A program made the position numbers and the translations under genes. Below, one piece after another: positions 34,668-43,323 of a stretch of DNA of 64,000 nucleotides (positions are counted from its first letter, which is position 1; every line of letters begins with the position of its first letter). Source of the stretch: Klebsiella michiganensis. GTDB taxonomy: Bacteria; Pseudomonadota; Gammaproteobacteria; Enterobacterales; Enterobacteriaceae. Location: assembly GCA_000963575.1 (NCBI GenBank), contig CP011077.1, forward strand, positions 2,232,001 through 2,296,000. Direction: 5' to 3'. The notes below the pieces were generated by a model, which was given only the letters and a program-made list of their open reading frames with translations, was not told where the DNA came from and did not search any database.

Positions 34668-35366
34668 ATGCTGCAGGTGAATGAGCTTAACCAGTATTAC
34701 GGCGGCAGCCATATTTTGCGTGGCATCAGCTTTGAGGTGCGCGTGGGGGAAGTGACCTGCCTGCTCGGACGTAATGGCGTGGGGAAAACCACGCTGCTGA
34801 AATGCCTGATGGGGCTGGTGCCGGTGAAGGGCGGCAGTATTAGCTGGCAGGGGAAAGCAATAACCCAGCGCAGGCCGCACCAGCGTGTTCAGGCGGGCAT
34901 CGCCTACGTTCCCCAGGGGCGGGAAATCTTTCCCCGGCTGACGGTGGAGGAAAATCTGCTGATGGGGTTGTCGCGGTTTTCCGGGCGCGAGGCAAAGGCC
35001 GTACCGGACGAGATTTACCGGCTTTTTCCGGTGCTAAAAGAGATGAGACTCAGGCGGGGCGGCGATCTCTCCGGCGGGCAGCAACAGCAGTTGGCGATTG
35101 GCCGGGCGCTGGCCTGTAAGCCGCAGTTGCTGATTCTGGATGAGCCCACGGAAGGCATTCAGCCCTCAATCATCAAAGAGATCGGGCAGGTGATTCGTCA
35201 CCTTGCCGGACGAGGGGATATGGCGATTTTGCTGGTGGAGCAGTTTTACGATTTTGCCGCAGAGATTGCCGACCGATATCTGGTGATGTCGCGCGGGGAG
35301 ATAGTGCAACGGGGGGATGGTAGCGCGATGGAGCAGGAAGGTGTTCGAGGGCTGGTGGCAATATAA
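34668..35366 (+). CDS. urtE: Urea ABC transporter ATP-binding protein UrtE
   Basis: A 232-residue ATPase of the LivF type. Walker A is GRNGVGKTT, the signature is DLSGGQQQQLAIGRAL, Walker B is LLILDEPTEGIQPSI, and the segment EQFYDFAAEIADRY follows. GVGKTT together with EGIQPS is typical of UrtE rather than LivF. AGGAG precedes the ATG. It is the last gene of the urea transporter operon. Confidence 0.95.
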   Translation: MLQVNELNQYYGGSHILRGISFEVRVGEVTCLLGRNGVGKTTLLKCLMGLVPVKGGSISWQGKAITQRRPHQRVQAGIAYVPQGREIFPRLTVEENLLMGLSRFSGREAKAVPDEIYRLFPVLKEMRLRRGGDLSGGQQQQLAIGRALACKPQLLILDEPTEGIQPSIIKEIGQVIRHLAGRGDMAILLVEQFYDFAAEIADRYLVMSRGEIVQRGDGSAMEQEGVRGLVAI

Positions 35367-35460
35367 GTGGTCTGCAAAAAATTACTGATTGTGGTACTTT
35401 TGGCTGAACCTCTGTGCGCCTATAGTTTTAGACATTCTCCATCGAATTCCAGAGGTTAGC

Positions 35461-36639
35461 ATGTCTTTTACCGTCAACAGTTTTCAGCAGCCGATTGGCT
35501 TCTCTCTTCCTGACTGGCAGCGCCGTCCGCTGCCGGATCGCGTCACATTAAACGGCCAGTTTTGCCGCCTTGAGCCATTGAGTGCGGCGCAGCATGGGGC
35601 GCCGCTTTGGCAGGCCTGGCGCCAGGCCGAAGATACCCGAGGCTGGACTTATCTCAGCGTCGGGCCCTTCGACACCGAAGTCGATTTTATCCAGTACATT
35701 GCCGGGGCAGAACAAAGCCCGGACTCTTTTCATTATGCTGTCGTGGATAACGCCAGCGGTAAAGCGCTGGGCTCGCTGTCGCTGATGCGTATTGACCCGG
35801 CGAACGGCAGTATTGAAGTTGGCTTTGTGGTGTTTTCGCCGCTGCTGCAGCGCACCGCCCTGGCCACGGAAGCCCATTTTTTGCTGATGAAGTATGCGTT
35901 TGAAACGCTGGGCTACCGTCGCTACGAGTGGAAGTGTGACAGCCTGAATGGCCCCTCCCGCCGCGCGGCGCTGCGGTTTGGCTTCCGCTTCGAAGGCGTG
36001 TTTCGCCAGATGGGGATCTACAAAGGGCGCACCCGTGATACGGCGTGGTTCTCCATCACCGATGGCGAATGGCCGCTGGTGAAAACCGCCTTTGAGCGCT
36101 GGCTTGCTGCTGACAATATGGATAACGGCGTGCAGCGTACAGGGCTGGCGGCTATTCGCGACGAACTTAGCCGCCAGAAAAGCGAACCTGGTCCGCAGGT
36201 GGAAGTGCGCCTGTTAACGGCAGGCGACCGGGCGCAGTGGCAGGCGCTCTGGCAGGGCTATCTGAACTTTTACGACGCCCAGATAAGTGACAGTGTCACT
36301 AATTTGACCTGGGAGCGCATGCTGGATGAGCGTGAGCCAATGTGGGGCTTTGGGGCCTTTGATGAAAAGGGCACCATGCTCGGTTTTACTCACTTCCTCT
36401 ATCACCGCAGTACCTGGTCTGCGACGAACTATTGCTACCTGGAAGACTTGTTTGCGGCTCCACAAGCGAGGGGCAAAGGCGTTGGCCGGGCGCTGATTGA
36501 AGCGGTTCGCCAGCACGCCGGGGCGAACCACAGTTCGCGCCTGTACTGGCATACCCATGAAACTAACGCCACGGCGCAGACGCTGTATGACAAAGTGGCG
36601 CAGAAGTCCGGCTTTATCAAATACGAAAAAGCCGTGTAA
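35461..36639 (+). CDS. Two-domain GNAT acetyltransferase fusion
   Basis: A 392-residue protein made of two GNAT domains. The first (about 20-205) is RimJ/RimL-like: FCRLEPLSAAQHG, a beta-4/5 region GSIEVGFVVFSPLLQRTALATEAHFLLMKYAFE, and YEWKCDSLNGPSRRAALRFGFRFEGVFR. The second (about 245-392) is a different subgroup: VEVRLLTAGDRAQWQALWQGYLNFY, the acetyl-CoA loop YLEDLFAAPQARGKGVGRALIEAV and HETNATAQTLYDKVA. Each half equals a whole protein in other bacteria. The ATG before MSFTVNSF has AGAGG upstream; an earlier in-frame ATG lies 72 nt upstream. The substrates are unknown; the first half is closest to N-terminal or small-molecule acetyltransferases. A matS site lies in the linker side of domain two. 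Confidence 0.87.
   Translation: MSFTVNSFQQPIGFSLPDWQRRPLPDRVTLNGQFCRLEPLSAAQHGAPLWQAWRQAEDTRGWTYLSVGPFDTEVDFIQYIAGAEQSPDSFHYAVVDNASGKALGSLSLMRIDPANGSIEVGFVVFSPLLQRTALATEAHFLLMKYAFETLGYRRYEWKCDSLNGPSRRAALRFGFRFEGVFRQMGIYKGRTRDTAWFSITDGEWPLVKTAFERWLAADNMDNGVQRTGLAAIRDELSRQKSEPGPQVEVRLLTAGDRAQWQALWQGYLNFYDAQISDSVTNLTWERMLDEREPMWGFGAFDEKGTMLGFTHFLYHRSTWSATNYCYLEDLFAAPQARGKGVGRALIEAVRQHAGANHSSRLYWHTHETNATAQTLYDKVAQKSGFIKYEKAV
36287..36299. promoter_or_regulatory. matS site in the double acetyltransferase gene
   Basis: GTGACAGTGTCAC matches GTGACRNYGTCAC at every position. Confidence 0.8.
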
Positions 36640-36653
36640 TAACGCACGCCTCG

Positions 36654-37868
36654 TCAGGCCGTTATGGGCTGGCGGGGCGGCGTATTCATGCCAATCACGA
36701 TGGCGTAGTAAGCCAGTAAAATCGTGCCCATCAGCACCACGAACAGCATGTAAGGCGGCAGCCAGCTCAATAACAGACCGGTGACCAGCGGGTTACAGGC
36801 CCCGCCAAGCCAGCCGAGCTGCTGGGCGGCAAAATAGCTTGATTTCAGGCCCGACGGCGCAATGTTGTCGATAAGCATGTATTCCCCCGGCGCGTAGATA
36901 AGCTCGCCGACGGTAAACACCAGTGAAGACAGCCCCCACAGCCACAGGTTAGTCCCTGAAATCATAAAGCCACCGAGGCCGCAGATGAAAAACAGCGTGC
37001 CGTAGAACATCATCTTTTTGATGTTATCCGGGCGAATATTTTTCCCCAGGAAGTACTGGAAAGCGACGACAACAATAGCGTTGACCGAAAGTACGACGCT
37101 GACCACTTTTTCCGCCAGCCCGGTATCGCCGATAACAATCGCGTATTGCGACAGGCAGCCGGCGAAAGCGCCGTAAACCATTGAGCCTAAAAACGCCGAG
37201 GTAGTGAACCACATCAACTGTTTGTCGCGCAGCATAATGCGCGGCGAAGGCAGAACTTTGTCTTCCAGACTGCCGGGCATCATGGCGGCGACGGGCTGAC
37301 TTTTGACATAGCGGCCAATCATCAGAATCGGCAGCAGGGCGGTCAGGGCGGAGAGCCAGAACGGCAGATTGGTGCTGTACATCACCACGAAAGTGCCGAG
37401 CGGCGGGCCAACCGTCCAGCCGATGTTGACGAAGGTGTAGTTGAGCGAAAAGATTTTTGGCCGCAGGCTGACGTCCAGCGTGTCGGAAAACCACGCCTTC
37501 ACCACCACGGAAAACACCGTATAAGAGCAGTTGATGATGGAGTAGAACAACACCACCAGCCCGGCATTGTGCACCAGCGGAATGACCGCAAAGCCGCCGA
37601 GGAAAATGACGATAGCCAGCAGCATCGCCTTTTTCTTATCGAATTTGTCTGCAAGGATGCCAAACCACAGGCTGAATACCACCCCGGCCACCAGCGCGAT
37701 GGTAATCGCCAGGCCGATATCCTTCAGCGCCATATGGTATTCACGCGAAAGATAGATGGTCATAAACGGCAGCGTCAGACCCCGCCCGATAGTCAACAGC
37801 AGCGAAGAAATAAGTAACACAGTTGTTGCAAGTTGTTTGCCTGCAAACAGATTTCTGAGGGCGGTCAT
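36654..37868 (-). CDS. ydeE: MFS dipeptide/drug efflux transporter YdeE
   Basis: A 404-residue inner membrane transporter with twelve helices. It tracks E. coli YdeE from SSLLLTIGRGLTLPFMTIYLSREY through WFGILADKFDKKKAMLLAI to VGELIYAPGEYMLIDNIAP and AAQQLGWLGGACNPLVTG. In E. coli, YdeE exports dipeptides and some drugs. As in E. coli it lies next to eamA and the mar operon, here divergent from eamA. Confidence 0.92.
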   Translation of the reverse strand: MTALRNLFAGKQLATTVLLISSLLLTIGRGLTLPFMTIYLSREYHMALKDIGLAITIALVAGVVFSLWFGILADKFDKKKAMLLAIVIFLGGFAVIPLVHNAGLVVLFYSIINCSYTVFSVVVKAWFSDTLDVSLRPKIFSLNYTFVNIGWTVGPPLGTFVVMYSTNLPFWLSALTALLPILMIGRYVKSQPVAAMMPGSLEDKVLPSPRIMLRDKQLMWFTTSAFLGSMVYGAFAGCLSQYAIVIGDTGLAEKVVSVVLSVNAIVVVAFQYFLGKNIRPDNIKKMMFYGTLFFICGLGGFMISGTNLWLWGLSSLVFTVGELIYAPGEYMLIDNIAPSGLKSSYFAAQQLGWLGGACNPLVTGLLLSWLPPYMLFVVLMGTILLAYYAIVIGMNTPPRQPITA

Positions 37869-38066
37869 GGCGGCCTGTTTTAGTTATGGTGTGGTAAGAG
37901 AGCGAAAGATTTATCACGAAAAATCAGCCTGGTATAGCAACCAGATCTGGCGAAAGCACGATACACCACATCTGTACTCCTGACAAAAAGTGAGATCTGT
38001 ATCTGTTTGCTGAAGGAGATAAGGTTTATTTTTTTACAAATCGATAATAAATACAGGGGCTGGATA

Positions 38067-38969
38067 ATGACGCGTAAAGATGGACTGCTGGCGTTGCTGG
38101 TGGTGGTGATTTGGGGCGTGAATTTTGTGGTGATCAAGCTGGGGCTGCACAATATGCCGCCGCTGATGCTGGCGGGTCTGCGTTTTTTGCTGGTGGCGTT
38201 TCCCGCGCTGCTGTTTGTGGCCCGGCCAAAGCTTCCGTTCCGCCTGCTGGCAGCCTACGCGCTGACCATCAGCTTCGGGCAGTTTGCCTTCCTGTTTACC
38301 GCGATAAAGTTCGGCATGCCCGCCGGGCTGGCTTCACTGGTGCTGCAGTCTCAGGCGTTTTTCACCATCATTCTGGGGACATTTTTCTTTGGCGAGCGTC
38401 TGCAGGCTAAGCAACTGGCCGGCATTACCCTGGCGGTTTTCGGCGTACTGGTGCTGATTGAGGGCAGTTTCGAAGGGCAACAGGTGGCGCTGCTGGGCTT
38501 TATGCTAACGCTTGCGGCAGGCATGAGCTGGGCGTTCGGTAATATCTTCAACAAGATTATCATGCAGCATGAGCAGCGTCCGGCGATCATGTCGCTGATT
38601 GTCTGGAGCGCGCTGATCCCGGTGCTGCCGTTCTTTGCCGCAAGCTGGCTGCTGGATGGCCCGGCAACGATGCTGCAAAGCCTGGTCAATATTGATATCA
38701 CAACGGTGCTTTCGCTGATCTATCTGGCGTTTATCTCCACCATTGTGGGCTACGGTATCTGGGGCACCCTGTTAGGGCGGTACGAAACCTGGCGCGTGGC
38801 GCCGCTGTCGCTGCTGGTGCCGGTCGTGGGTATGGCTAGCGCGGCGTTGCTGCTGGGCGAAAAGCTGACGGTAATGCAGTTGCTGGGGGCAGTGTTAATT
38901 ATGGGCGGGCTGTATATTAACGTCTTTGGCCTGCGGTTTGGTCGTTCAGTGAAAAGATTGCCATCCTGA
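38067..38969 (+). CDS. eamA: Cysteine/O-acetylserine exporter EamA
   Basis: A 300-residue member of the drug/metabolite transporter family with ten helices formed by two EamA repeats. It is nearly the same as E. coli EamA (YdeD) through long stretches such as NMPPLMLAGLRFLLVAFPA, GMPAGLASLVLQSQAFFT and GRYETWRVAPLSLLVPVVG. It exports cysteine and O-acetylserine. The start used follows GGGGCTGGATA and matches the E. coli N-terminus (MTRKDGLLALL); 20 upstream codons are in frame but unlike the family. A hairpin terminator follows. Confidence 0.95.
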   Translation: MTRKDGLLALLVVVIWGVNFVVIKLGLHNMPPLMLAGLRFLLVAFPALLFVARPKLPFRLLAAYALTISFGQFAFLFTAIKFGMPAGLASLVLQSQAFFTIILGTFFFGERLQAKQLAGITLAVFGVLVLIEGSFEGQQVALLGFMLTLAAGMSWAFGNIFNKIIMQHEQRPAIMSLIVWSALIPVLPFFAASWLLDGPATMLQSLVNIDITTVLSLIYLAFISTIVGYGIWGTLLGRYETWRVAPLSLLVPVVGMASAALLLGEKLTVMQLLGAVLIMGGLYINVFGLRFGRSVKRLPS

Positions 38970-38979
38970 GAAGTGCGGC

Positions 38980-39001
38980 ACCCGCCCAGCATCGGGCGGG
39001 T
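38980..39001. terminator. Terminator between eamA and marB
   Basis: ACCCGCCC-agcatc-GGGCGGGT is a strong hairpin between two convergent genes. T runs are weak on both sides, so it is best seen as a shared stop structure. Confidence 0.6.
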
Positions 39002-39012
39002 CAGCCTTTATC

Positions 39013-39225
39013 TTACGAACGCGCGTGACCGTGGTAGTACGGGGAGCCCAGTTCTTCTGAACGTTCAGCCGCGGTTTGCTGCGGGCCTTTAGACAATTGA
39101 CCGCCAGAACAGGTGATCATGTTGCCGTAGTTGGCCTGGGTGGCGTTGAAGCTGCCGGATTGCTCCGCAAGAGCGTTGGTTGATGCCAGCGCCAGAATGA
39201 GCGCGGCTGCGGAGATGACTTTCAT
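39013..39225 (-). CDS. marB: MarB periplasmic protein
   Basis: A 70-residue protein with a signal peptide (MKVISAAALILALASTNALA). The C-terminus RSEELGSPYYHGHA resembles the E. coli MarB end (SDALGVPYYNQHA). The middle is poorly conserved, as is normal for MarB, and one cysteine remains. GAGGAAAT lies just before the ATG. It is the last gene of marRAB, 38 nt after marA. In E. coli MarB lowers marA expression from the periplasm by an unclear route. Confidence 0.88.
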   Translation of the reverse strand: MKVISAAALILALASTNALAEQSGSFNATQANYGNMITCSGGQLSKGPQQTAAERSEELGSPYYHGHARS

Positions 39226-39263
39226 ATTTCCTCGGTTACGTCTGTAAAACAGACGGTGATGCA

Positions 39264-39656
39264 TTAGTTACACAAACTGCAATACTGGTTGTAGGGATGC
39301 AGATACTTGCCTTCGCCGGCAAGACGGGTTACGCGGTACTTGTGCGGCGGCACCGAAAAGTAGTTCTTAAAGGTGCGGGTTAACGTTTGCTGCGATTCAA
39401 AGCCGTAGCGCTCGGCCAGATAAAGGATCGGCTCGTTGCTCTCTTTGAGCTTCAGCGCGATTTCGGTCAGCTTACGGTTGCGGATGTACTGGCCCAGCGA
39501 GTGGCCGGTTTCTTTTTTAAACATCCGCTGCAGATGCCACTTGGAGTAGCCAGAACGCTGAGAAACCTTCTCCAGCGAGAGCGGGGTTTCCAGGTTCTCT
39601 TCAATCCACCCCAAAATGCTTTGAATCGTGACCGCATCATTGTTGCGTCTGGACAT
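39264..39656 (-). CDS. marA: MarA transcriptional activator of multiple antibiotic resistance
   Basis: A 130-residue AraC/XylS-type activator with two helix-turn-helix motifs. Recognition segments SGYSKWHLQRMFKKETGHS and YGFESQQTLTRTFKNYF are the same as in E. coli MarA. The C-terminus differs (GKYLHPYNQYCSLCN). It activates efflux, porin-lowering and redox genes by binding marboxes. It lies 20 nt after marR and is cotranscribed with it. Confidence 0.97.
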   Translation of the reverse strand: MSRRNNDAVTIQSILGWIEENLETPLSLEKVSQRSGYSKWHLQRMFKKETGHSLGQYIRNRKLTEIALKLKESNEPILYLAERYGFESQQTLTRTFKNYFSVPPHKYRVTRLAGEGKYLHPYNQYCSLCN

Positions 39657-39676
39657 CGTTTCACCTCTTTGCAGGT

Positions 39677-40111
39677 TTACGGCAATACCTTTTTCAACAG
39701 GCGATAAAGCGTGTCGACTTCGTCGTCCGTCAGGTTTTTAGTAAGTTCTTTATGGAGGCTAAGCCCCACCAGGTTTCGGCACTCTTCACACAGCGCCACG
39801 CCTTCCGGCGTCAGCCTGATCAGAACGCCGCGCTTATCGTTGGGGTTCGGCAAACGCTCGACCCAGCCTTTGCACAGCAGGCGGTCCAGCATTCGGGTTA
39901 ACGCGCCGAGGTCAACGGAAAGCACTTTTTTCAGCTCGACTGGGGTAATACACACTTCATAGTGAATGGAGCACAGCACCTTAAACTGGGTCGCGGTGAT
40001 ATCCAGCGGGGAGAGAGAATCGTTTAACAGGCGATCCTTATGCTGATTCACCATGTGGATCAATCGCCCGAGGGGGATCATTTCGTTAAACAGATCACAG
40101 GTGCTTTTCAC
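39677..40111 (-). CDS. marR: MarR repressor of the mar operon
   Basis: A 144-residue winged-helix repressor, the same length as in E. coli, with the GTG start that begins VKSTCDLFNEMIPLGRLIHM. An ATG ten codons earlier lies inside the operator and is rejected. DNA-binding segments VELKKVLSVDLGALTRMLDRL and wing NPNDKRGVLIRLT are conserved. A cysteine equal to the E. coli copper/redox-sensing Cys80 is not seen in this stretch (CSIHYEVCITPVEL keeps two others), so sensing may differ in detail. It represses marRAB until salicylate-like ligands bind. Confidence 0.97.
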   Translation of the reverse strand: MKSTCDLFNEMIPLGRLIHMVNQHKDRLLNDSLSPLDITATQFKVLCSIHYEVCITPVELKKVLSVDLGALTRMLDRLLCKGWVERLPNPNDKRGVLIRLTPEGVALCEECRNLVGLSLHKELTKNLTDDEVDTLYRLLKKVLP

Positions 40112-40115
40112 TATG

Positions 40116-40211
40116 TTTGCCCAGGCAAGTAGATTAGTCACGGCAGATACTATTGCCGAGGCAAGTATAAGTCAACGTGATGATTCAGCCGATGCCACGA
40201 AAAGCTAAAAC
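40116..40211 (-). promoter_or_regulatory. mar promoter-operator: MarR sites I and II, promoter and marbox
   Basis: On the minus strand, in order: a marbox-like stretch (40191-40211, TTTAGC..CGTGGCATCG, as in E. coli); -35 TTGACT (40170-40175); MarR site I, TACTTGCCTCGGCAATA (40151-40167); -10 TAGTAT (40148-40153); and MarR site II, TACTTGCCTGGGCAAA (40116-40131), just before the marR start. The layout is that of E. coli marO. MarR blocks both sites and MarA activates through the marbox. Confidence 0.92.
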
Positions 40212-40297
40212 GCTTCAACTGCGGTCAGTAAACTGCGGGCTGCTATAGTCAAACCTGCGCTATAGCCGCTCGATAAAGGACAAAAAAGGATAAAAAT

Positions 40298-40966
40298 ATG
40301 ATGGATTTACTCAGGGCCATCGGCCTTGGCCTTGTGGTTCTGCTGCCGCTGGCGAACCCGCTTACCACCGTGGCGCTGTTCCTTGGGCTCTCCGGGGACA
40401 TGAATAGCCGGCAGCGCAACCGCACTGCGCTGATGGCTTCGGTGAATGTGTTTGTCATTATGATGGTGGCGTACTACGCCGGGCAGGTGGTGATGAACAC
40501 CTTCGGGATTTCTATTCCCGGACTGCGTATCGCCGGCGGACTGATTGTCGCCTTTATCGGCTTCCGTATGCTGTTCCCGCAGCAGAAAGCGCATGAGTCC
40601 CCGGAGGCAAGAACCAAGTCGGAAGAGTTAAGCGAAGAGCCGGAAGCCAATATTGCTTTTGTGCCGCTGGCGATGCCGAGTACGGCTGGGCCGGGCACCA
40701 TTGCGATGATCATCAGCTCCGCTTCTACGGTGCGGGCTGGCTCCGACTTCCCGAGCTGGGTCATTACCGTTGCGCCGCCGCTGATTTTCCTCGCCGTGGG
40801 CCTGATTCTTTGGGCCAGCTTGCGCAGCTCCGGCGCGATTATGCGTATTGTCGGTAAAAGCGGCATTGAGGCAATTTCCCGCCTGATGGGGTTCCTGCTG
40901 GTGTGTATGGGCGTGCAGTTTATTATTAACGGCGTGCTGGAAATTATTAAGACTTATCCCGCCTGA
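40298..40966 (+). CDS. marC: MarC-family inner membrane protein
   Basis: A 222-residue protein with six membrane helices. It follows E. coli MarC nearly end to end (AIGLGLVVLLPLANPLTTVA, GLRIAGGLIVAFIGFRMLFPQ, FVPLAMPSTAGPGTIAMIIS). It is divergent from marRAB, sharing the regulatory region, as in E. coli. Despite its name it has no proven role in resistance and its function is unknown. Two adjacent ATGs are possible starts; the first is used. Confidence 0.95.
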   Translation: MMDLLRAIGLGLVVLLPLANPLTTVALFLGLSGDMNSRQRNRTALMASVNVFVIMMVAYYAGQVVMNTFGISIPGLRIAGGLIVAFIGFRMLFPQQKAHESPEARTKSEELSEEPEANIAFVPLAMPSTAGPGTIAMIISSASTVRAGSDFPSWVITVAPPLIFLAVGLILWASLRSSGAIMRIVGKSGIEAISRLMGFLLVCMGVQFIINGVLEIIKTYPA

Positions 40967-40984
40967 TTTGAGCGTGATTTAAAG

Positions 40985-41013
40985 AAAAATGCCCTCGCAA
41001 TGAGGGCATTTTT
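40985..41013. terminator. Bidirectional terminator between marC and sotB
   Basis: AAAAATGCCCTC-gcaat-GAGGGCATTTTT is a perfect 12-bp hairpin with A and T runs on both sides, so it serves both convergent genes. Confidence 0.9.
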
Positions 41014-41014
41014 G

Positions 41015-42214
41015 TTAATGCGTGGCTTGGGGGTGTTCTTCCAGCGCCACCGGCCAGCGGCGGAACACCAGAATCGACCAGACCAGCGCGATAATCGCCG
41101 GAATAGCGCCGATAAAGCCGATATCTGACATGGAAATATGCAGGCTGACCTGGTTACCCAGCAGCGCACCTGCGCCGATGCCTATATTAAAGATCCCGGA
41201 GAATAGCGACATCGCCACGTCGGTAGCGTCCGGTGCCAGGGCCAGCACTTTCACCTGCATACCCAGGGCAACTATCATGATCGAAATGCCCCAGAACAGG
41301 CTGAGCCCGGCAAGGGTGAGTTCGCCTTGCGCGGCAGGGAGCAGGAGCACAAGGCAAGCTGCCATCAGCGCAATCGCGCCGGAAACCAGTCCCGAAGCAT
41401 GTTTATTTCCCCATTTGCCAAACAGCACGCTGCCGATAATGCCCGCGCCGCCAAACAGCAGTAAAAGCAGGGTGGCGAAATTAGCGCTAAGCCCGGCAAT
41501 CTGCTGGACGAAAGGTTCGATGTAACTGTAGGCGGTGTAGTGCGCGGTCACCACTATCGCGATTAAAGCATAAATATTGACCAGCGCCGGACGGCGGAAC
41601 AGTTTAGGGACGCTGGATAGCGAGCCAGAATGTTCGCTGGGCAGTTTAGGCAGCAGTTTTATCAGGCAGAACAGCGTTATCGCTGCCACCACGCCAATGA
41701 CGAAGAAGGTCGTTCGCCAGCCGAAATACTGCCCGACGATGCGGCCGATGGGTAAGCCCAGCACCATCGCCAGCGCCGTGCCGGTAGCGAGCAAGCTCAG
41801 CGCCTGCGCTTTTTTGCCCGCCGGGGCCATGCGAATGGCCAGTGAGGCGGTAATAGACCAAAAAATGGCATGGGCGAAAGCAATCCCGATGCGGCTTATC
41901 ACCAGCACGGTGAAGTTCCAGGCGAGGAACGACAGCACATGGCTGGCGATAAACAGCAGGAAAATGCTAATCAGCAGGCGGCGGCGCTCAACCTGGCTTG
42001 TCATCAGCATAAAGGGCAGCGACATCAGGGCCACCACCCAGGCATAGATAGTGAGCATGATCCCGACCTGCGCGGTTTCCATGCCAAAACTTTGCGCGAT
42101 GTCGGACAGCAGACCGACGGGCACAAATTCGGTAGTGTTAAAGATAAACGCGGCAACGGCGAGAGTGACGACCCGCAGCCACGCCGTTTTGCGAGAAACG
42201 GTAGCGATTGTCAT
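41015..42214 (-). CDS. sotB: Sugar efflux transporter SotB
   Basis: A 399-residue MFS exporter with twelve helices. It matches E. coli SotB (YdeA) in sequence and place beside marC: LAVAAFIFNTTEFVPVGLLSDIA, RIGIAFAHAIFWSITASLAIRMAP and GQYFGWRTTFFVIG. It exports arabinose, lactose and IPTG-like sugars in E. coli. It is divergent from a PhzF-family gene across 195 bp. Confidence 0.95.
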   Translation of the reverse strand: MTIATVSRKTAWLRVVTLAVAAFIFNTTEFVPVGLLSDIAQSFGMETAQVGIMLTIYAWVVALMSLPFMLMTSQVERRRLLISIFLLFIASHVLSFLAWNFTVLVISRIGIAFAHAIFWSITASLAIRMAPAGKKAQALSLLATGTALAMVLGLPIGRIVGQYFGWRTTFFVIGVVAAITLFCLIKLLPKLPSEHSGSLSSVPKLFRRPALVNIYALIAIVVTAHYTAYSYIEPFVQQIAGLSANFATLLLLLFGGAGIIGSVLFGKWGNKHASGLVSGAIALMAACLVLLLPAAQGELTLAGLSLFWGISIMIVALGMQVKVLALAPDATDVAMSLFSGIFNIGIGAGALLGNQVSLHISMSDIGFIGAIPAIIALVWSILVFRRWPVALEEHPQATH

Positions 42215-42409
42215 AAGGGAATAGCAGGTAAATAAGGGGTAGGAATGGCTCGATCATAAAACCATCAGATCGGCGACACAACCCATTTTGTGATTTATGT
42301 CTCATTTGCAGCCAGCGCCTGTATATGGTGGAAAAAAAGCAGCACCGGGTGGGCGAATATGTCATGGTAGAGGCGAAGAAAATAACAATGAAAAACAGGA
42401 GTAACGCCA

Positions 42410-43201
42410 ATGCAAGCAATTGACTTTTATATGGTAGACGCCTTTGCAGACACAACGTTTGGCGGCAACGCTGCGGCGGTTTGCCCGCTCAGCGAATGGT
42501 TGCCTGACGAAGTGCTGCTGAAAATGTCACAGCAGCATAATCAGTCGGAAACGGCTTTTTTCGTTACCACGGATGAGGGCTTTGAGCTGCGCTGGTTCAC
42601 GACCCAGGGGGAGATCAACCTTTGCGGACACGCTACGCTGGCGGCTTCCCACGTTATTTTCGAGCATCTGGATCACCCGGAGGCGGTAATCCATTTCAGC
42701 ACGCGTTTTGTCGGCCCGCTGACGGTAACGCGTAGCGGCGAGTGGCTGACGCTGGATTTCCCGGCCTGGGAAACTCAGCCGATTGCGCCGCTGCCGGAAC
42801 TCCTGGCGACGCTTGGCATCAGCGAGTGCAAAGAGATGCGCGTAGGGCGTGATTATATCGTGGTACTGGAAAGCCAGGCACAGGTTGAGGCGATACAGCC
42901 CGATATCAACGCCATGATCCCGCTGGAAAAAATGGTCTGCATTACCGCAGCGGGTGAAGGCGAATATGATTTTGTCAGCCGCTTCTTCTGCCCGGGCGAA
43001 GCGGTGCCGGAAGATCCCGTCACCGGCTCCACTCACAGCATGCTGATCCCTTACTGGGCGGATAAGCTGAATAAAACGCACCTGCTGGCGCGACAGGTCT
43101 CGTATCGCGGCGGCGATCTGCGCTGCCAGTACAAAGGTGACCGGGTGTTGATTGGCGGCAAGGCCGTGACCTATCTGGTGGGCAAAGTGCTGTTGCGCTA
43201 A
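42410..43201 (+). CDS. PhzF-family isomerase-like protein
   Basis: A 263-residue protein of the PhzF/YHI9 family (two-lobed, diaminopimelate epimerase fold). The N-terminus reads FYMVDAFADTTFGGNAAAVC. The conserved catalytic glutamate is in QHNQSETAFF (Glu near residue 47). Further motifs are GEINLCGHATLAASHVIF and the C-terminal PGEAVPEDPVTGSTHSMLIPYW. Members isomerise small molecules, but most enterobacterial ones have no known substrate. GGAG lies about 8 nt before the ATG. It is absent at this place in E. coli. Confidence 0.9.
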   Translation: MQAIDFYMVDAFADTTFGGNAAAVCPLSEWLPDEVLLKMSQQHNQSETAFFVTTDEGFELRWFTTQGEINLCGHATLAASHVIFEHLDHPEAVIHFSTRFVGPLTVTRSGEWLTLDFPAWETQPIAPLPELLATLGISECKEMRVGRDYIVVLESQAQVEAIQPDINAMIPLEKMVCITAAGEGEYDFVSRFFCPGEAVPEDPVTGSTHSMLIPYWADKLNKTHLLARQVSYRGGDLRCQYKGDRVLIGGKAVTYLVGKVLLR

Positions 43202-43246
43202 CTTTCCGGGCAAAATTCGCCGGGATTAATGAATGCAGCTCATAAA

Positions 43247-43293
43247 GGCTAGCACGTTGGAAGCGATTATTGAGTAATCCGTCCGTGCTAGCC
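43247..43293 (+). promoter_or_regulatory. Inverted repeat upstream of the SDR gene
   Basis: GGCTAGCACG and CGTGCTAGCC are perfect 10-bp arms separated by 27 nt, ending 30 nt before the SDR start codon. They may be paired operator half-sites for a dimeric regulator or a long-loop hairpin. The arms contain a rare CTAG. Confidence 0.5.
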
Positions 43294-43323
43294 TGATTGC
43301 ATTCCATTCTCCAGGAGAAAAAG

